A stretch of 64,000 bases of DNA, from assembly GCF_014529535.1 (NCBI RefSeq), contig NW_023503474.1:572997-636996 (forward strand), written 5' to 3'. Below the pieces are notes generated by a model. The model was given only the letters and a program-made list of their open reading frames with translations. It searched no databases and was not told the origin of the DNA. This DNA comes from Bradysia coprophila (Eukaryota; Arthropoda; Insecta; Diptera; Sciaridae). Below are positions 1 to 11,135 of this stretch, piece by piece; the stretch's first letter is position 1, and every line of letters begins with the position of its first letter. The position numbers and the translations under genes were made by a program.

Positions 1-1822
1 GATTTATCGAAAAATTGTTAACCTCATGATGAATGCTTATTTTCAAAAAAAAAATAAAGTTTTCTTGCACAAAGCAAAGTACGTTGCACAAAGCAACCCA
101 CTAGATCCCTTGACTGACAATTTTCTCAATATATTTTTGATCAATTTCTTTGTATTTAACACAAAAGCCTACTTATTCCAGCTTGTTTCAGTCATAAAAA
201 ATTGTCAAATTTTGAACAATAAAAGATATCAATGACTTTACGCAAATGGCAATAAAATTTAACAAAAAATTCTTTGGAAACCGTCGAATATAAGAAGGGC
301 TGGTAATAAATGAACGTTGTTAGTTTTCGGTTGACCGTAAAAAATAACTCAGTTTACCAATATTTTCGGTAAATTGGTACCAATTTCGACTTTGTAATGG
401 TTACTGATTTAAAATATGTGTAAAAGGAGAAATTTATTGGTAGACCGGGAAAAAAGAATTCCTCGAATATAAATTCCCATATAAGAAGTAGTGATTTTTG
501 ACCACTTTTTGAGTTTTTTTTTCAGCAAGATTTTCAATCAACCGTAAATAATAAATAAAATATGACTTGTGAGAACGTCCCACTAGTCTATTATTTTTTT
601 GATTGCCTTTTTGTTAAATCAGAGTAGATGCGAGATTTGTGAATGTGGAACGAGAACTCGTTCACAAAATAGAAAAATGCGATAGATGTTCTTTTGAACA
701 AAAAAGGAAGTCCCCGATACTTACTACATTCACAAAACCATCAATCGCGAAAAAATATCACGACTTGGGTGAATTACGGCCCTCGCTTCGCTCTGGCAAA
801 CTTCGCACTCGTGGAACTAATTTACAATAGATTGCTGCTATAAAGACAGCTGTGGATTACATGGAGACAAAGTCACCTGATACAGGTGAGATTTTGATTT
901 CTTTGTTATCAGTCGTCGATTTACATAATTCAAGGGTTATGGTCTTTTTGCAGTTCCATCATTTTATTTCTATCTTTGTCACTGTTCTCCAAAATGACAT
1001 ACTATTAATGGGTATGCAATCTAATCACCAAATTAATTTTTATTTGAAAAAAACAGACCGACGATAGAAAGCAATCAAATGCTGAAATTTACAAACAAAA
1101 ACGAATTGTACATTGATAACCGTTGTAAACTGGATGTGCTTCTTATCACATTTTATTCGAATCAAAAATGCAACACTCAAAATATCGTACAAAGATGCGA
1201 TAAGCAACGGTAGTATCATCAGCGAACTACAAACGCTTTGTATCGTACAAAATCTCAATGTATACCACCACAGCACTGCTACTAGCATGAACACTAAATT
1301 GACAAGTGTCAAATTTGGAGGCTTTAGTGATACGAGCAAGCAAGTCATCTATCTGTACAACAGAAACGGAATGACTACTGTGATTTCATCAGCCTCCGAA
1401 TATTTTCTATGTTCATACTAGACGCAGGGCTGTGATACCACACATTGTATGTAGGCATACTACAATCGCACAGAATCGGAAATTCGGAAAAAAACTTTTT
1501 GATAAAAGCAAACTCGCAAGTGTGTTCTTGAACAACAAGCTTCGGTAACTGTCTTTCCGACAAGTATGGAGTTTGCATATCCGATTCGAGGGCGAGGCAT
1601 TCAACCTCACTTGTCGAAAAACAGTTAGACGGATTCTTTTGAAAAACAGCCTACCGAGAGAGATGGCGTTTATAGCAAACTTTCGTGCCTCTGCACATCT
1701 GATTCGGGTATATATGGCATTACCTCCGCCCATATATTTACCTTGCATTCAACCATACCTTGTGTTGACGTTCATTGTTTTTTAGTACAATCATTTTTGC
1801 GTGCCTAGACAGGAATCCACGC
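1..1822. other. Intergenic, with degraded coding-like stretch
   Basis: No intact gene is visible. Between about 640 and 1430 several plus-strand frames look coding-like. One frame after an AG at 1060 reads through IDNRCKLDVLLITFYS and then stops near 1205. Another frame (about 1113-1421) continues with SNGSIISELQTLCIVQN and SVKFGGFSDTSKQVIYLYN. A GTGAG donor-like site follows ACAG near 887. This is what a frameshifted gene or transposon relic would look like, but I recognise no domain. Around 1625-1680 there is a short piece of the dispersed repeat that ends in AGGGATTCTTTTGAAAAACA-like sequence elsewhere in the window. Confidence 0.25.
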
Positions 1823-2373
1823 AATCCACGCCATTAGTCGTAAAAATTTATACGTCAGAGAGAGCTTTTTTCTCCTTTGTTACGATCTGTCAGGTTTTCT
1901 ATTTTGCGATTTAGTATGGCAATGAAAACTAAAATTGAGATATCTTTGCTCTTCTAAGTGGTTTTTCATATTTTTTTGGACCAAAATGTTTTAAAGTGTG
2001 TTTGTAATCGATTGACATTAAGGCCAGGTTATGCGTCTTGACATATATGCGATATATCGGACCATAACCTGGCCTTAAGGCCAGGTTATACGTCTTGACA
2101 TATATGCGATATATCGGACCATAACCTGGCCTTAACAAAATAATAAAATAGAAAAAATATTTTCAGACAATCTTTTAATGCCAATCGATTACAAACACAC
2201 TTTAAAACATTTTGGTCCAAAAAAATATGAAAAACCACTTAAAACAGCAAAGATATCTCAATTTTAGTTTTCATTTCCATACTAAATCGCAAAATAGAAA
2301 AACTGACAGATCGTAACAAAGGAGAAAAAAGCTCTCTCTGACGTATAAATTTATACGAGTAATGGCGTGGATT
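1823..2373. mobile_element. Foldback/MITE-like palindrome, ~551 bp
   Basis: The first ~190 bp (from AATCCACGCCATTA) return as a near-perfect reverse complement ending TAATGGCGTGGATT at 2373. The whole segment can therefore fold into one long hairpin with only a few mismatches. It encodes no transposase, so it is non-autonomous. A short-ORF reading on the minus strand through its centre is an artefact of the symmetry. I could not define a target-site duplication with confidence. Confidence 0.8.
2018..2135. repeat. Tandem pair of ~61-bp palindromes in foldback loop
   Basis: Two nearly identical units, each running from TTAAGGCCAGGTTAT to ATAACCTGGCCTTAA, overlap by four bases (period 57). Each unit is itself an inverted repeat around a GATATATCGG-type core. 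They sit at the centre of the larger foldback element, giving a hairpin within a hairpin. Confidence 0.85.
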
Positions 2374-2374
2374 A

Positions 2375-2540
2375 AACCCTAGAATCTAAAACCACTTTCA
2401 CATTTTTTTTCGGCCCTGTGTCCCATAAAAATGAATATTTTATACTGAACATTTGTTGAACATTTTAGGGTGTTGTATACCGTACTCTGTCATATAGTGG
2501 CCGGCAAAAAATTTTGAAAGTGATTTTTGATTCTAGGGTT
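2375..2540. repeat. Short inverted repeat abutting the foldback
   Basis: AACCCTAGAATCTAAAACCA at 2375 is mirrored by TTTTTGATTCTAGGGTT ending at 2540. The right arm continues into a dispersed sequence ending CAAAAGAATCCCTC near 2625 that recurs at about 5330, 24412 and 46733. Confidence 0.65.
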
Positions 2541-2806
2541 CAATTCCTGCCTGGGCGCGCAAAAATGATTGCACTAAAAAATCGGTCCGGTTTCTGTAGG
2601 ATGTTTTTCAAAAGAATCCCTCTTGTCGAAGCAAGTGGTTACCTCATGTAATGCTATGCATTTGAAAGTCATATTAAAAGTACATTCCATCCAACAATAG
2701 CAGGGTTTAGTCACTTCCCCACAGTCAAATTGATTAAGTTATCAAATAAAAAATACTTGGATCAGTTAACACTTTGCTATTCTCTTTGAAGAAACGTCAT
2801 AAATGT

Positions 2807-3103
2807 GGTATGTACAGTCCATCGATATAATATAGGGTAGATAAGTAATGTCAACGCTACTTTATGCGGAAAGATCACATAGATGTATGTGTAACGTAAC
2901 TTACGCTTTGAGAAAGCGCGCGAAATAATGTCATAAAAATATTTGAAAATAATTGAAACTCTGCATTTCTCAATTTCCTTTTTCTCTTCGTTTTGTGTTG
3001 TGATTCGTATTTTTTGCACTTGTATGTGCGCTATATTTCCAAAATTTCTTTCTTCGTGTCTCATTATCTAAGTATATTATATCGATGGTACAGTCAGTGG
3101 TAC
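2807..3103. mobile_element. MITE-like element with ~28-bp inverted termini
   Basis: The left end GGTATGTACAGTCCATCGAT is mirrored by ATCGATGGTACAGTCAGTGG at the right end (3084-3103), with the adjoining ATAATATA also paired. The interior has no coding capacity beyond a chance minus-strand ORF. No target duplication was resolved. Confidence 0.65.
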
Positions 3104-4380
3104 GAACGTTTTGTTTGACAAATTTTTTGCATTATATTGCATTCGCATCTGGCCCATGTTTTTCCTGATAGTATAGATGGGGATAGATCTGGATCATGTG
3201 TACACTTTTTTTTAGTGATTTTGTACTTTTATTGTGAACTGCGATCCTTTCACGAATATTTTGTATTTGACAAATACTATTTGTTTCGCACAAAAATCCA
3301 CAAATGAAATTACCGAAACCACAAACTTTAGGTTTCTGCACATTATGAGTTCCGCAAAAAGACGTTTTTTTTGCATTTCAAGTAATGCGCAAAAATGTAA
3401 AATTACCGTGATCACGATCAAATTTATGATTTCATTCAACTCTGTATAAAGCTCTGGTCGAAAGCTTAGTTGGCGATTTTTATACAAGTTAATAAACAAG
3501 AGAGGGAGTGAAGAAAGTCAAATCAATGGTGAGTTTCAGTAAAACTGCTAACAGAAGGAAATCTTACGGTTTGATACCGACCGAAAACTTAAGTCAACTG
3601 AAAAATAAAACTCAAATTTCCAAAAACAAAAGTTTTCTTTTCTTGTCGAAAATGTGACACCTTTTTTTGTTGCGTTGCGGCTGATTAAATAATTTATTGT
3701 ACATCGGGAGATATCGTATCGCATTTGTTATAAGCGAAATTGGAACATAACAATAAATGAAAACTGTTGTTCTAGTCGCTCATTATATTCAAAATCATGC
3801 ACAATGTGTTTTATATGTACGTGAACAGTACTTTATACCGCTAGAATTAAGAGCGTTGATTGCTTGAGCTTGGACTCGAAGCGAGGGGAAAATAACTAGA
3901 GGAAATGATGGGACAGGTTTTGTTACCGTTTGATCGAAACAGATCAATTCATAGAGATAGAGATACCGTATTTTACGTAGCCAGAAGTACAGAAGAATCC
4001 ACTTAAAAGAGAGGAAAAGGAAAGTATTTAATTGGTTTCGATTAACGAAACCGAGTTCGAAAATTTAACCGAGTTCGATGAATGACTCTTTTTAACATTC
4101 TCATTAAACACTCTATATATCGTTAGTGCTACAAGAAACGAAATACGACACTGCAATTAAATTCACCCGAAAGTGAGTTTCCGACTTTTTTTGTGATACG
4201 CTGAAGATTTGCATTATACCTTGCAGTGCACTATACTTTGTGTAAAACATGTACACACCGGTTCAACGTTTCAAATCCATATATCAAAGTGCAGTTCCAT
4301 AATTTAAGTGCCGTGTTTCGATAGTTTCGGCGTTTTTTCTTGCCTGCCTTTTTAATGAATGAAACTCGTGTGAATGAAAA
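3104..4380. other. Intergenic, nothing recognised
   Basis: AT-rich sequence. The ORFs here are short, overlap on both strands and lack recognisable motifs or splice context. I see no gene, RNA or clear repeat. Confidence 0.5.
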
Positions 4381-4587
4381 AGAGGGATTATTTTGAAAAA
4401 GAGAAGACTGAAATCGGACGCATTTTCTATTGAAAACTTTTGTATGTGCCCAGTAAGGTATTCGACCCCAGAAGCCCAAACCACTTTCAAACAAAATTCT
4501 TCGAAGCTTGTGTGGCTAGTGTGAGGTGATCAGAAATCGAAAACTTGCACTTTTCTTACAAAAGTTTCTCCAGTTACACGAGCCCTT
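4381..4587 (+). repeat. Dispersed repeat family R1, partial copy
   Basis: This stretch matches the start of the copy at 24412-24608 over most of its length: an AGGGATT-like start, CGCATTTTCTATT, ACCACTTTCAAA, AATTCTTCGAAGCTTGTGTG and TTTCTCCAGTTACACGAGCC. A reverse-strand copy lies at about 46460-46733. Confidence 0.75.
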
Positions 4588-4796
4588 AGAGTAATTATGA
4601 CTAGAGAGGAAATTTGTACGGCAAAATGAGGTCACAACATCAGTTTGGATAAGACATTTCGTATACTTTTACACCAATACATGTATACGCTGATGTTACT
4701 TCGCTTTTGATAGTTCAATTTGCCCTCTTAATTAAGAGGGCAAACACACATACCAATAAACATTTCGTATTTAATGTTGGGACTATGTATTGAATT

Positions 4797-5335
4797 TCGA
4801 CTGACCGAAATCGGCGCTGTTTATTCCGGGACTTTTTCATATATGCCTAGTTAGGCCTTGGTGCCTAGGCCCCAAAACCAGTCACAGATATTTTTGATCT
4901 TCCATACCTGGCTGGTTGTAAGTGGCCAAAAGTCGAAAAATAGGGCTGTGTAGTCCAGATATCATTTCCGTAAGGTGGTGAGGACACGAACGTGTATGGG
5001 TTCGTTGGAAAGCTGATGTCGAGTACTCCTGGGGCAAATATTAACTTCATGAAATTTGATGACAAACGGCCGAAAATATGACTTCCGGAAAATTTCTCAA
5101 AATCGATGTAACCTCGGTGAACTTTGATGAGTGCTGTGACCTAACTAAAGCATTTATTTGATTAAATTATTACTTATTATGAATGTGGATGACCTCAGCT
5201 TTACAGTGATACGTATATTTAGTAGTTTGGCGGAGTTAAACACACAGTTTTCATCTGTTACGTAGTCACGTGCCAAACTAGTAAATATAGGTATCGGTGT
5301 GAAGCGCCGATTTCGGTCAGTTGAAATTCAAAAGA
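4797..5335. repeat. Inverted-repeat segment ending in R1 terminus
   Basis: CGACTGACCGAAATCGGCGC near 4798 is mirrored by GCGCCGATTTCGGTCAGTTG near 5306. A second internal pair (TTAGTAGTTTGG near 5220 and CCAAACTAGTAAA near 5273) also folds. It is probably a decayed non-autonomous element. No coding sequence is recognised. Confidence 0.55.
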
Positions 5336-7583
5336 ATCCCTCTCCATACTACAGAGGCCGAATGACTGTTAAAAAATCTGTTATTGTGCCTGTTGGAGTG
5401 CGTTCATATTATCCATCTAGAAACTTCTCCTCTTCAAGTTCATTCTCTGTTAATTAAAACCAAAATTTTGAAAAAGGAAATTATTTTAATTCCCTCTACC
5501 TATTCACCTCTTACATTCATCATGACTTCACATCATGTAACTTGAGTTATTTTTAACTCTCAACCAAAAACTAATAACTTTCGTTTATTACCATCCATTT
5601 TGAAAATCGGTTAAGAATTACTCGAGTTATCGCGATAACAAGTGTTACGGACGTTTTCTCTATTTAACGTTTTTTTTGCCAATGTAAAACATTTTCATAA
5701 TATCATAGTGAACTTAGCGTTGCGGACATTTCAGGTTATTTTCTGTCATAAGACCCTAATTTCCAGTCAAGTACACTATTGTCGTTTGACTTCAGAGCAA
5801 GTATTAATCGACTTCAAAGTAAATAATTCAGGGAAATGGAAATGTGTTTGAAATTGTTTTGTCCTCATCGATATGAAACCTAAATGCGGTTCTGACTGAG
5901 CCAATTACAATTGTAAAATGAATTCAGGTAGTCCCAGTGCCCCACACACTTCTCGTGTATCAACGTCCGCACATCTGTTGTTTCGATGACCAAACATTTA
6001 TTGGTGCACTATAAACCGAAACAATTTTTGCCAAAAGTATTGTTTTCCTCAATAAACGTAAACTGCGTTCACTCGACATCCTATACCCAGCAAATGAGTT
6101 TATGGCATCAATTTTGTTTTCTTCTAAAACCGAAGACTTCTTCGTATTTTATTAGTAGTGAGAGTAAAGGTCGACTAGGTATAGATGTAAGGCCATGCGT
6201 ACCTTTTCATTTCTATATTTATTTCTTGAATATTTTCTGCGAGGATTATGCGGACGAGTTATGTTATCGTTTGGAGGTTGCAATTTTTTTTTTGTTACCG
6301 CTTTCTTAGTGAGGAAAATGTAAGCAAAAGTTAAATGTAAACACCTGGATCTCTCTGGTGTACTTCGTATGCACACACCAGAGGTAACCGTAAGAGGTAA
6401 TAGTTTTAAGGTTTTTAGCAAAAATTTTATCAATTGAACCGTAACAAAGATAACAACAAAGGTATAGGTAAAAGAAATGGAGAAACCTCGAATTGCGTTC
6501 AGCAAATCGTATGGCTTTATTACCGGACACCTGTCCCATAAATTAGTCATTGGCGATACAAATTTTGACGATGAAAATTGTCGATTATTGTCGATAGTCG
6601 ATAAGATTTTCTATCAAACAAATATCGAAAATTACATGTGACGATATGTGATTGGTGTTCACCATGTTACTCAAACCCATACTTGCAATAACATTTTGCT
6701 TCGTAATAATCTGAGCTTGTGACCAGGTCCCCTATTTTCAATATTTCTTAGAGACGAAATTTTATAAATTTGCGACACCTTTCATGAAAACAGTTTCCTT
6801 TTAAGAGTTATTATACCTACAGAGGATATAGGTAATAATTTGTGCAGCGCTTCTTTAGTCGCTCCAGAGCTATTTAGCACGATTTTATGATCAGCATCTA
6901 ATAGTTAGTTTGATCAATGATTGTTCACCTGTTGTGGAGGAAAAACTAGTGCGCATGACTGAATAGATTATCAAATTATCAGTCATTATTTCTATCGAGT
7001 TATCGATCGATATTTACCGATTATCTTAAAGATGTTTATCGATTAATAAAAAAATATTTAAATATCGTTACAGTTATAGGCATTGAAATTTCTGCATGAA
7101 TTTGCTTCAGCTGTTTTTCACGCGTCAATTTTTTTTTTGACTAAACTACCTACTTTTTCACTTAAACTCTTCTGGCTCCCAGTGCAGACATCGGACAAGT
7201 TGGAGCAATACTTTGATAGACATGTGGGGTCTTAAGCTATTCGTGGACACATTGGTGGACCTGATTCACTGTCACAACTTGTACGTGTGACCAAATAAGT
7301 GTTACGAGGATTGTTCACTCTTTGAGTCCTCGTGATCAGTAGAAGGTTGAGCGCAAACTTCTAACTACCGATAATGAATCAGGATGAGTCGGCGCTCATG
7401 TGGGTGTGTATGGCTGGGCTGTCACTGACACTTACTTTAAGTAAAATTTCACCTTTTCACGTGTTACAAAAATATTTCCCAGTTCAAGAAACGCATCCAT
7501 GATGGAAACATGCAAAAAAAAAATTACGCGCGTCAAATAACGCTGCACTTTCATGTAAAATTTCTTCCTAACTTTTACTCATT
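5336..7583. other. Intergenic, nothing recognised
   Basis: No supportable gene. Around 6550-7060 the sequence is rich in CGATTA/TATCGA-type words, a low-complexity character that recurs at 16440-16630. The ORFs near 5986-6550 overlap on both strands and look random. Confidence 0.5.
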
Positions 7584-7631
7584 AGTCGGTATGCCAGGTT
7601 TCCTAGAGACTTGAAACCTGCCATACCGACT
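7584..7631. repeat. Isolated short hairpin, 19-bp arms
   Basis: AGTCGGTATGCCAGGTTTC and GAAACCTGCCATACCGACT flank a 10-nt loop with a single mismatch. It is a compact stem-loop outside any coding region, and could be a MITE remnant or a structured transcript. Confidence 0.6.
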
Positions 7632-7839
7632 TTCCGTCTGAGCTCCTATAGGGAGGCAAACCAACATTATCAATGGTTTTTCGTAGTTAATGCAGATTGT
7701 ATTATCTGAAAAGAAGCATAGCAAATAGCAGGTGGAAGGTTTTCCGAGCAAGAATAATATTCAATGGTTGATATATCAATTGAACAATGGACATAACAAA
7801 GCACATTATTTACTGGTAATGGTTGTGTCGAAATTATTG

Positions 7840-8177
7840 GGAGTTGCGGGAAATGGCGCATTTGTACATACATTGTAAGAAAACGCTGAAAGAACAATCT
7901 TCGGTTATACATACATTCAAATCATATGTCGAAGCCAAACAATGAGGTTTCAAAGTAACTTTATGGCAAAACCATATTCAGATTTTTGTTTGTGAGCTAG
8001 ACTAGAAATGGAGATCCGTTTACTTATCTCGAGGTTAATTTTAACGTACGAAACTATTAGCTGAGGAACTTTATTCACCAATCGGTCGACATATGTTGAT
8101 GTAAAGTATGTTTATAACCGAAGATTGCTCTTTCAGCGTTTTCTTGGTACAAATTCACCGTCTCCCGCAACTCTCCT
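7840..8177. mobile_element. Foldback element upstream of odorant receptor
   Basis: Sequence from about 7840 (GGAGTTGCGGG) through TCTTCGGTTATACATAC at ~7914 returns in reverse at 8106-8177 (TAACCGAAGATTG, CTTTCAGCGTTTTCTTG, CCCGCAACTC). The arms are about 70 bp with some mismatches. The right edge lies about 150 bp before the receptor start codon, so the element may sit in the receptor's promoter region. Confidence 0.65.
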
Positions 8178-8329
8178 GGAAAGTATACAGGTGAAATCTA
8201 TTAGCTTTCAAAATAGAAATGTGGAAATACTTCGAGCAACACTTTGCAACAATTTCCAACAATTTCGTATGTTTATGCTGGCGCAGTAATATTTTGATTT
8301 TCTTTTAAGTCGTACTGATAATTTGAAAA

Positions 8330-10144
8330 ATGTATGACGTTACCGTCCCCCATACAATAAACCAAATAACTGCAGTGTTTTACGGACTAGGGGTGTGGAA
8401 TCATGATGATGGGGCATCTCTATATGCACGTGCAATTAAACTATTTCATTTCATTTGTTTTCTGTTGTTCATCATATCCGTTGTGGTGGGAGCTGCGATA
8501 AGCAAAGACACCCATGAATTTGTCTTTTTAGTAGACTTATCAATTCTGGTCGTAGTTCATGGAGTTAGAATGTTTTACGTTATGAGTGAGAAAAATGCTA
8601 TACTCGCATTGATACATCAAATCGGCACCCATTCTACAGACGAAGTCGAAGAATTCGATGATCTTAACGATAAAATGAAAAAGTTCGACAAATTTGCGAA
8701 AGTGTTCGTTTCCATTTGTATCGTTGAAGTTCTTTTCGCTTTGATTTTCCCTATCGTTTCCAATCAGACGATACTCCTAAATATCGCATTTCCTTGGAAG
8801 AAAAACGAGACGACGTTTTGGATTACGCATTCATATATTGCATTAGGGTGTGCTTATTCGATACTTTGGTTCTTGCTTTCCGTAATTATTTGGTATTTGA
8901 TGATAAATGGTTCGGTCAAATATCGACTGCTGGGGAATCAGATACGAAATTTGGGTAGAACAGAGGACACAAAACCACAGGAAGTGAAAGCATTGGCAGC
9001 CGGAATATTTCTGAAACAGTTGATCAATGCAATCAAAACTCATCAAAACATCAACAAGTAAACAAAGGATGTGGCTCCTTCTATCGTAACATTGCGAAAA
9101 AGTTATTTCTCCCAGAGGGAAACACGCGTTTTTCATGTTTACATGTTGTGTCTTTCCGTTTTTCTCCACGAAACGAACACATCGAATCACCAAACCATTT
9201 TTCAAAACATAAACTATGGGACAATTCGAATGAGAAAAGTTCTATTTTCTCCACACGGGAGAGAAAGTTTTCTTGCTAGAACTGTCATTCGACCAGTCGT
9301 CAAGAAAACGCAATTTTCTCATAGCCTATTGAGGAGAGAAAATAAGGCAAAACACAACGCACGCATGAAATAGTGATTTGTTCAATGAGAGAAGAACAGT
9401 TGAAGATTGCATTTCCGAGTTAAACACTACACGTTTTATCACAACAAAGGCTTCAGACGTTTAAGCGGAGGGAAGAAAATGACTATTTTCTAGCCTGCGT
9501 TTTGAAAAAGTTTATTTTCTGAAATTACGATCAAATGAGCCACATTTTCTATGGAACCCTGAAAAGAATCACATAAATCCGGAATAACATTCATTTTTCG
9601 ACAGCATAATTGACCGTTTCTCGTCGACTTTCGCGGATTTTTTCTTCATACAAATCGTAACAAGCAGCATTTCCATCTGTGGATCAGTATATATTCTGGC
9701 GTTTGTGCGTTAAAAATATTTTTTTTTTGTGACAAACTATCCCAATGTCATTATTTGTAGAATTCGCACGACCATTTGGTACAAGATGGAATTTACTGTG
9801 TCTTCCTACTTTACAATCTCATCGACATATTGGCAGTGATGTATATGGGAAACGAAATAAAACGATCAAGTGATCGACTTTCGTATTGCTTGTTTGAATC
9901 TAACTGGATTGAGCAACCGTTGTACTGCAAAAAGTACGTCATTATCATGACAGAGATAATGAAAAAACCACAGCAATTAGTGGTCGGTAAATTGTATCAG
10001 CTGGACTTGCAGACATTTACTTCCGTAAGTTGAATATCGAAAAGCAGTTCCGTTTCCTTTAATTGCAAATATTTTCTACGTTAGATCATCAATGCTGCGT
10101 ACAGTTTGTTTAATATTTTACGGAAGTCAAATCTACGCAACTAG
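8330..10144 (+). CDS. Insect odorant receptor (7tm_6 family), four exons
   Basis: This is an odorant-gated subunit expected in the dendrites of olfactory neurons, working with the co-receptor Orco. Exons read by eye are 8330-9057, 9605-9704, 9761-10024 and 10085-10144. They sum to 1152 nt, giving 383 residues, typical for the family, and every junction keeps phase. Exon 1 carries hydrophobic segments near residues 38-57, 65-82, 122-146 and 167-195. Exon 2 supplies FFFIQIVTSSISICGSV, the usual segment before the fifth/sixth helices. Exon 3 has YMGNEI and LFESNW followed by PQQL, hallmarks of these receptors. The last exon gives IINAAYSLFNILRK, the conserved C-terminal helix. The ATG at 8330 is the only sensible start. 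Intron 1 is swollen by repeat-like DNA, while introns 2 and 3 are about 56-60 nt. No stop or frameshift is seen, so I think it is functional. The ligand is unknown. Confidence 0.9.
9058..9604. repeat. Repeat-derived DNA in receptor intron 1
   Basis: The intron is 547 nt, against 56-60 nt for the other two introns. It contains segments such as TTTCTCCACGAAAC, GAGAAAATTTTC-like palindromic pieces and AGAACTGTCAT that resemble parts of 38640-39430. A transposon insertion in a formerly short intron is the simplest reading. The ORF through it shows no receptor similarity. Confidence 0.5.
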
Positions 10145-10498
10145 TTTTCATGTTTCCAACAGAAATCAATCCAAAGATTTTTATATCAGAAACTATTATT
10201 AGAACATGCGCTGAGAAAATGTAATTCAAATACAGGTGCTTAATTCAAATAATAGAACTTACGACTATAAACACATTACTGCTATACGGATGTATATAAG
10301 AGCCGTGTACGCATACGAGAGTTTGCGTGAGTGTTCCTACGAGACTCTTATATTAGTACATTATGTTACCGGTGTATATCTCGAGCATTAATAACTCAAG
10401 TGTATATTACACTAAACGAGTGAAACGAGTGGCTGTGTAATATACAAGAGAGTATTATGCGTTACATATTCTCCTGCAACATAATACTGCTTTATTGA

Positions 10499-11135
10499 AT
10501 TGGCGTGTATATATCAACATTAAATGCTGTTTTCAGTGAATTATACCGAACATCAATTTTGTCATTGTGTGCGATGTGCGTGACGTCATTATTATTTCCA
10601 TAGGCCCTACATTATTATGTCCATAAGTTGATCGTTTGCGCCAATACAATAATAGTACAATTGGATACCGGTAAATATGGCACGCGTAATACTCTCTTGT
10701 ATATTGCATAGACACAGGTTACACTCGTTGCACTCGTGGCCATATTCCACGGTATCATAAGGTACTATTATCCGGACGCCACGGAAAAGGCGGCACTGTG
10801 TATTGGCGAAAACGATCGACTGATCAACATAGTAATGTAGGACTTATAAACTCTAGATAAATAATATTGATGTCACGCATATCGCACATAATATGGCATA
10901 ACAGATCATTTTCAGTATACGGTACTCGTCAACGTAACCCCAATTTAGTTTTCGTTAAGTTGTCATAAACCTCAATCAATTGACGTTAACTGCATACAAA
11001 TCTCTCGTCCAATTCATTTGACATGTCTGACAGCTGGGATCGTGTCTGAAGTTTACACGGTCGTGAAAATGATGTATAAATGTTCGGTATAATACCCTGA
11101 AAAACAGCATTTAATGTTGATATACACACGCCAAT
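10499..11135. mobile_element. MITE-like element, ~637 bp, long inverted ends
   Basis: ATTGGCGTGTATATATCAAC at 10499 is mirrored by GTTGATATACACACGCCAAT ending at 11135. Pairing continues through AAATGCTGTTTT and ATACCGAACAT, so the arms are about 55-60 bp. A second inverted repeat overlaps its left edge: GTAATATACAAGAGAGTATT near 10434 pairs with AATACTCTCTTGTATATTGC near 10687. This suggests one element sitting against another. Coding capacity is nil. Confidence 0.75.

Noticed and set aside
9071-9373. 100-codon ORF between receptor exons 1 and 2
   Set aside because: It lies in the repeat-derived intron and shows no receptor sequence. The true continuation is the exon at 9605.
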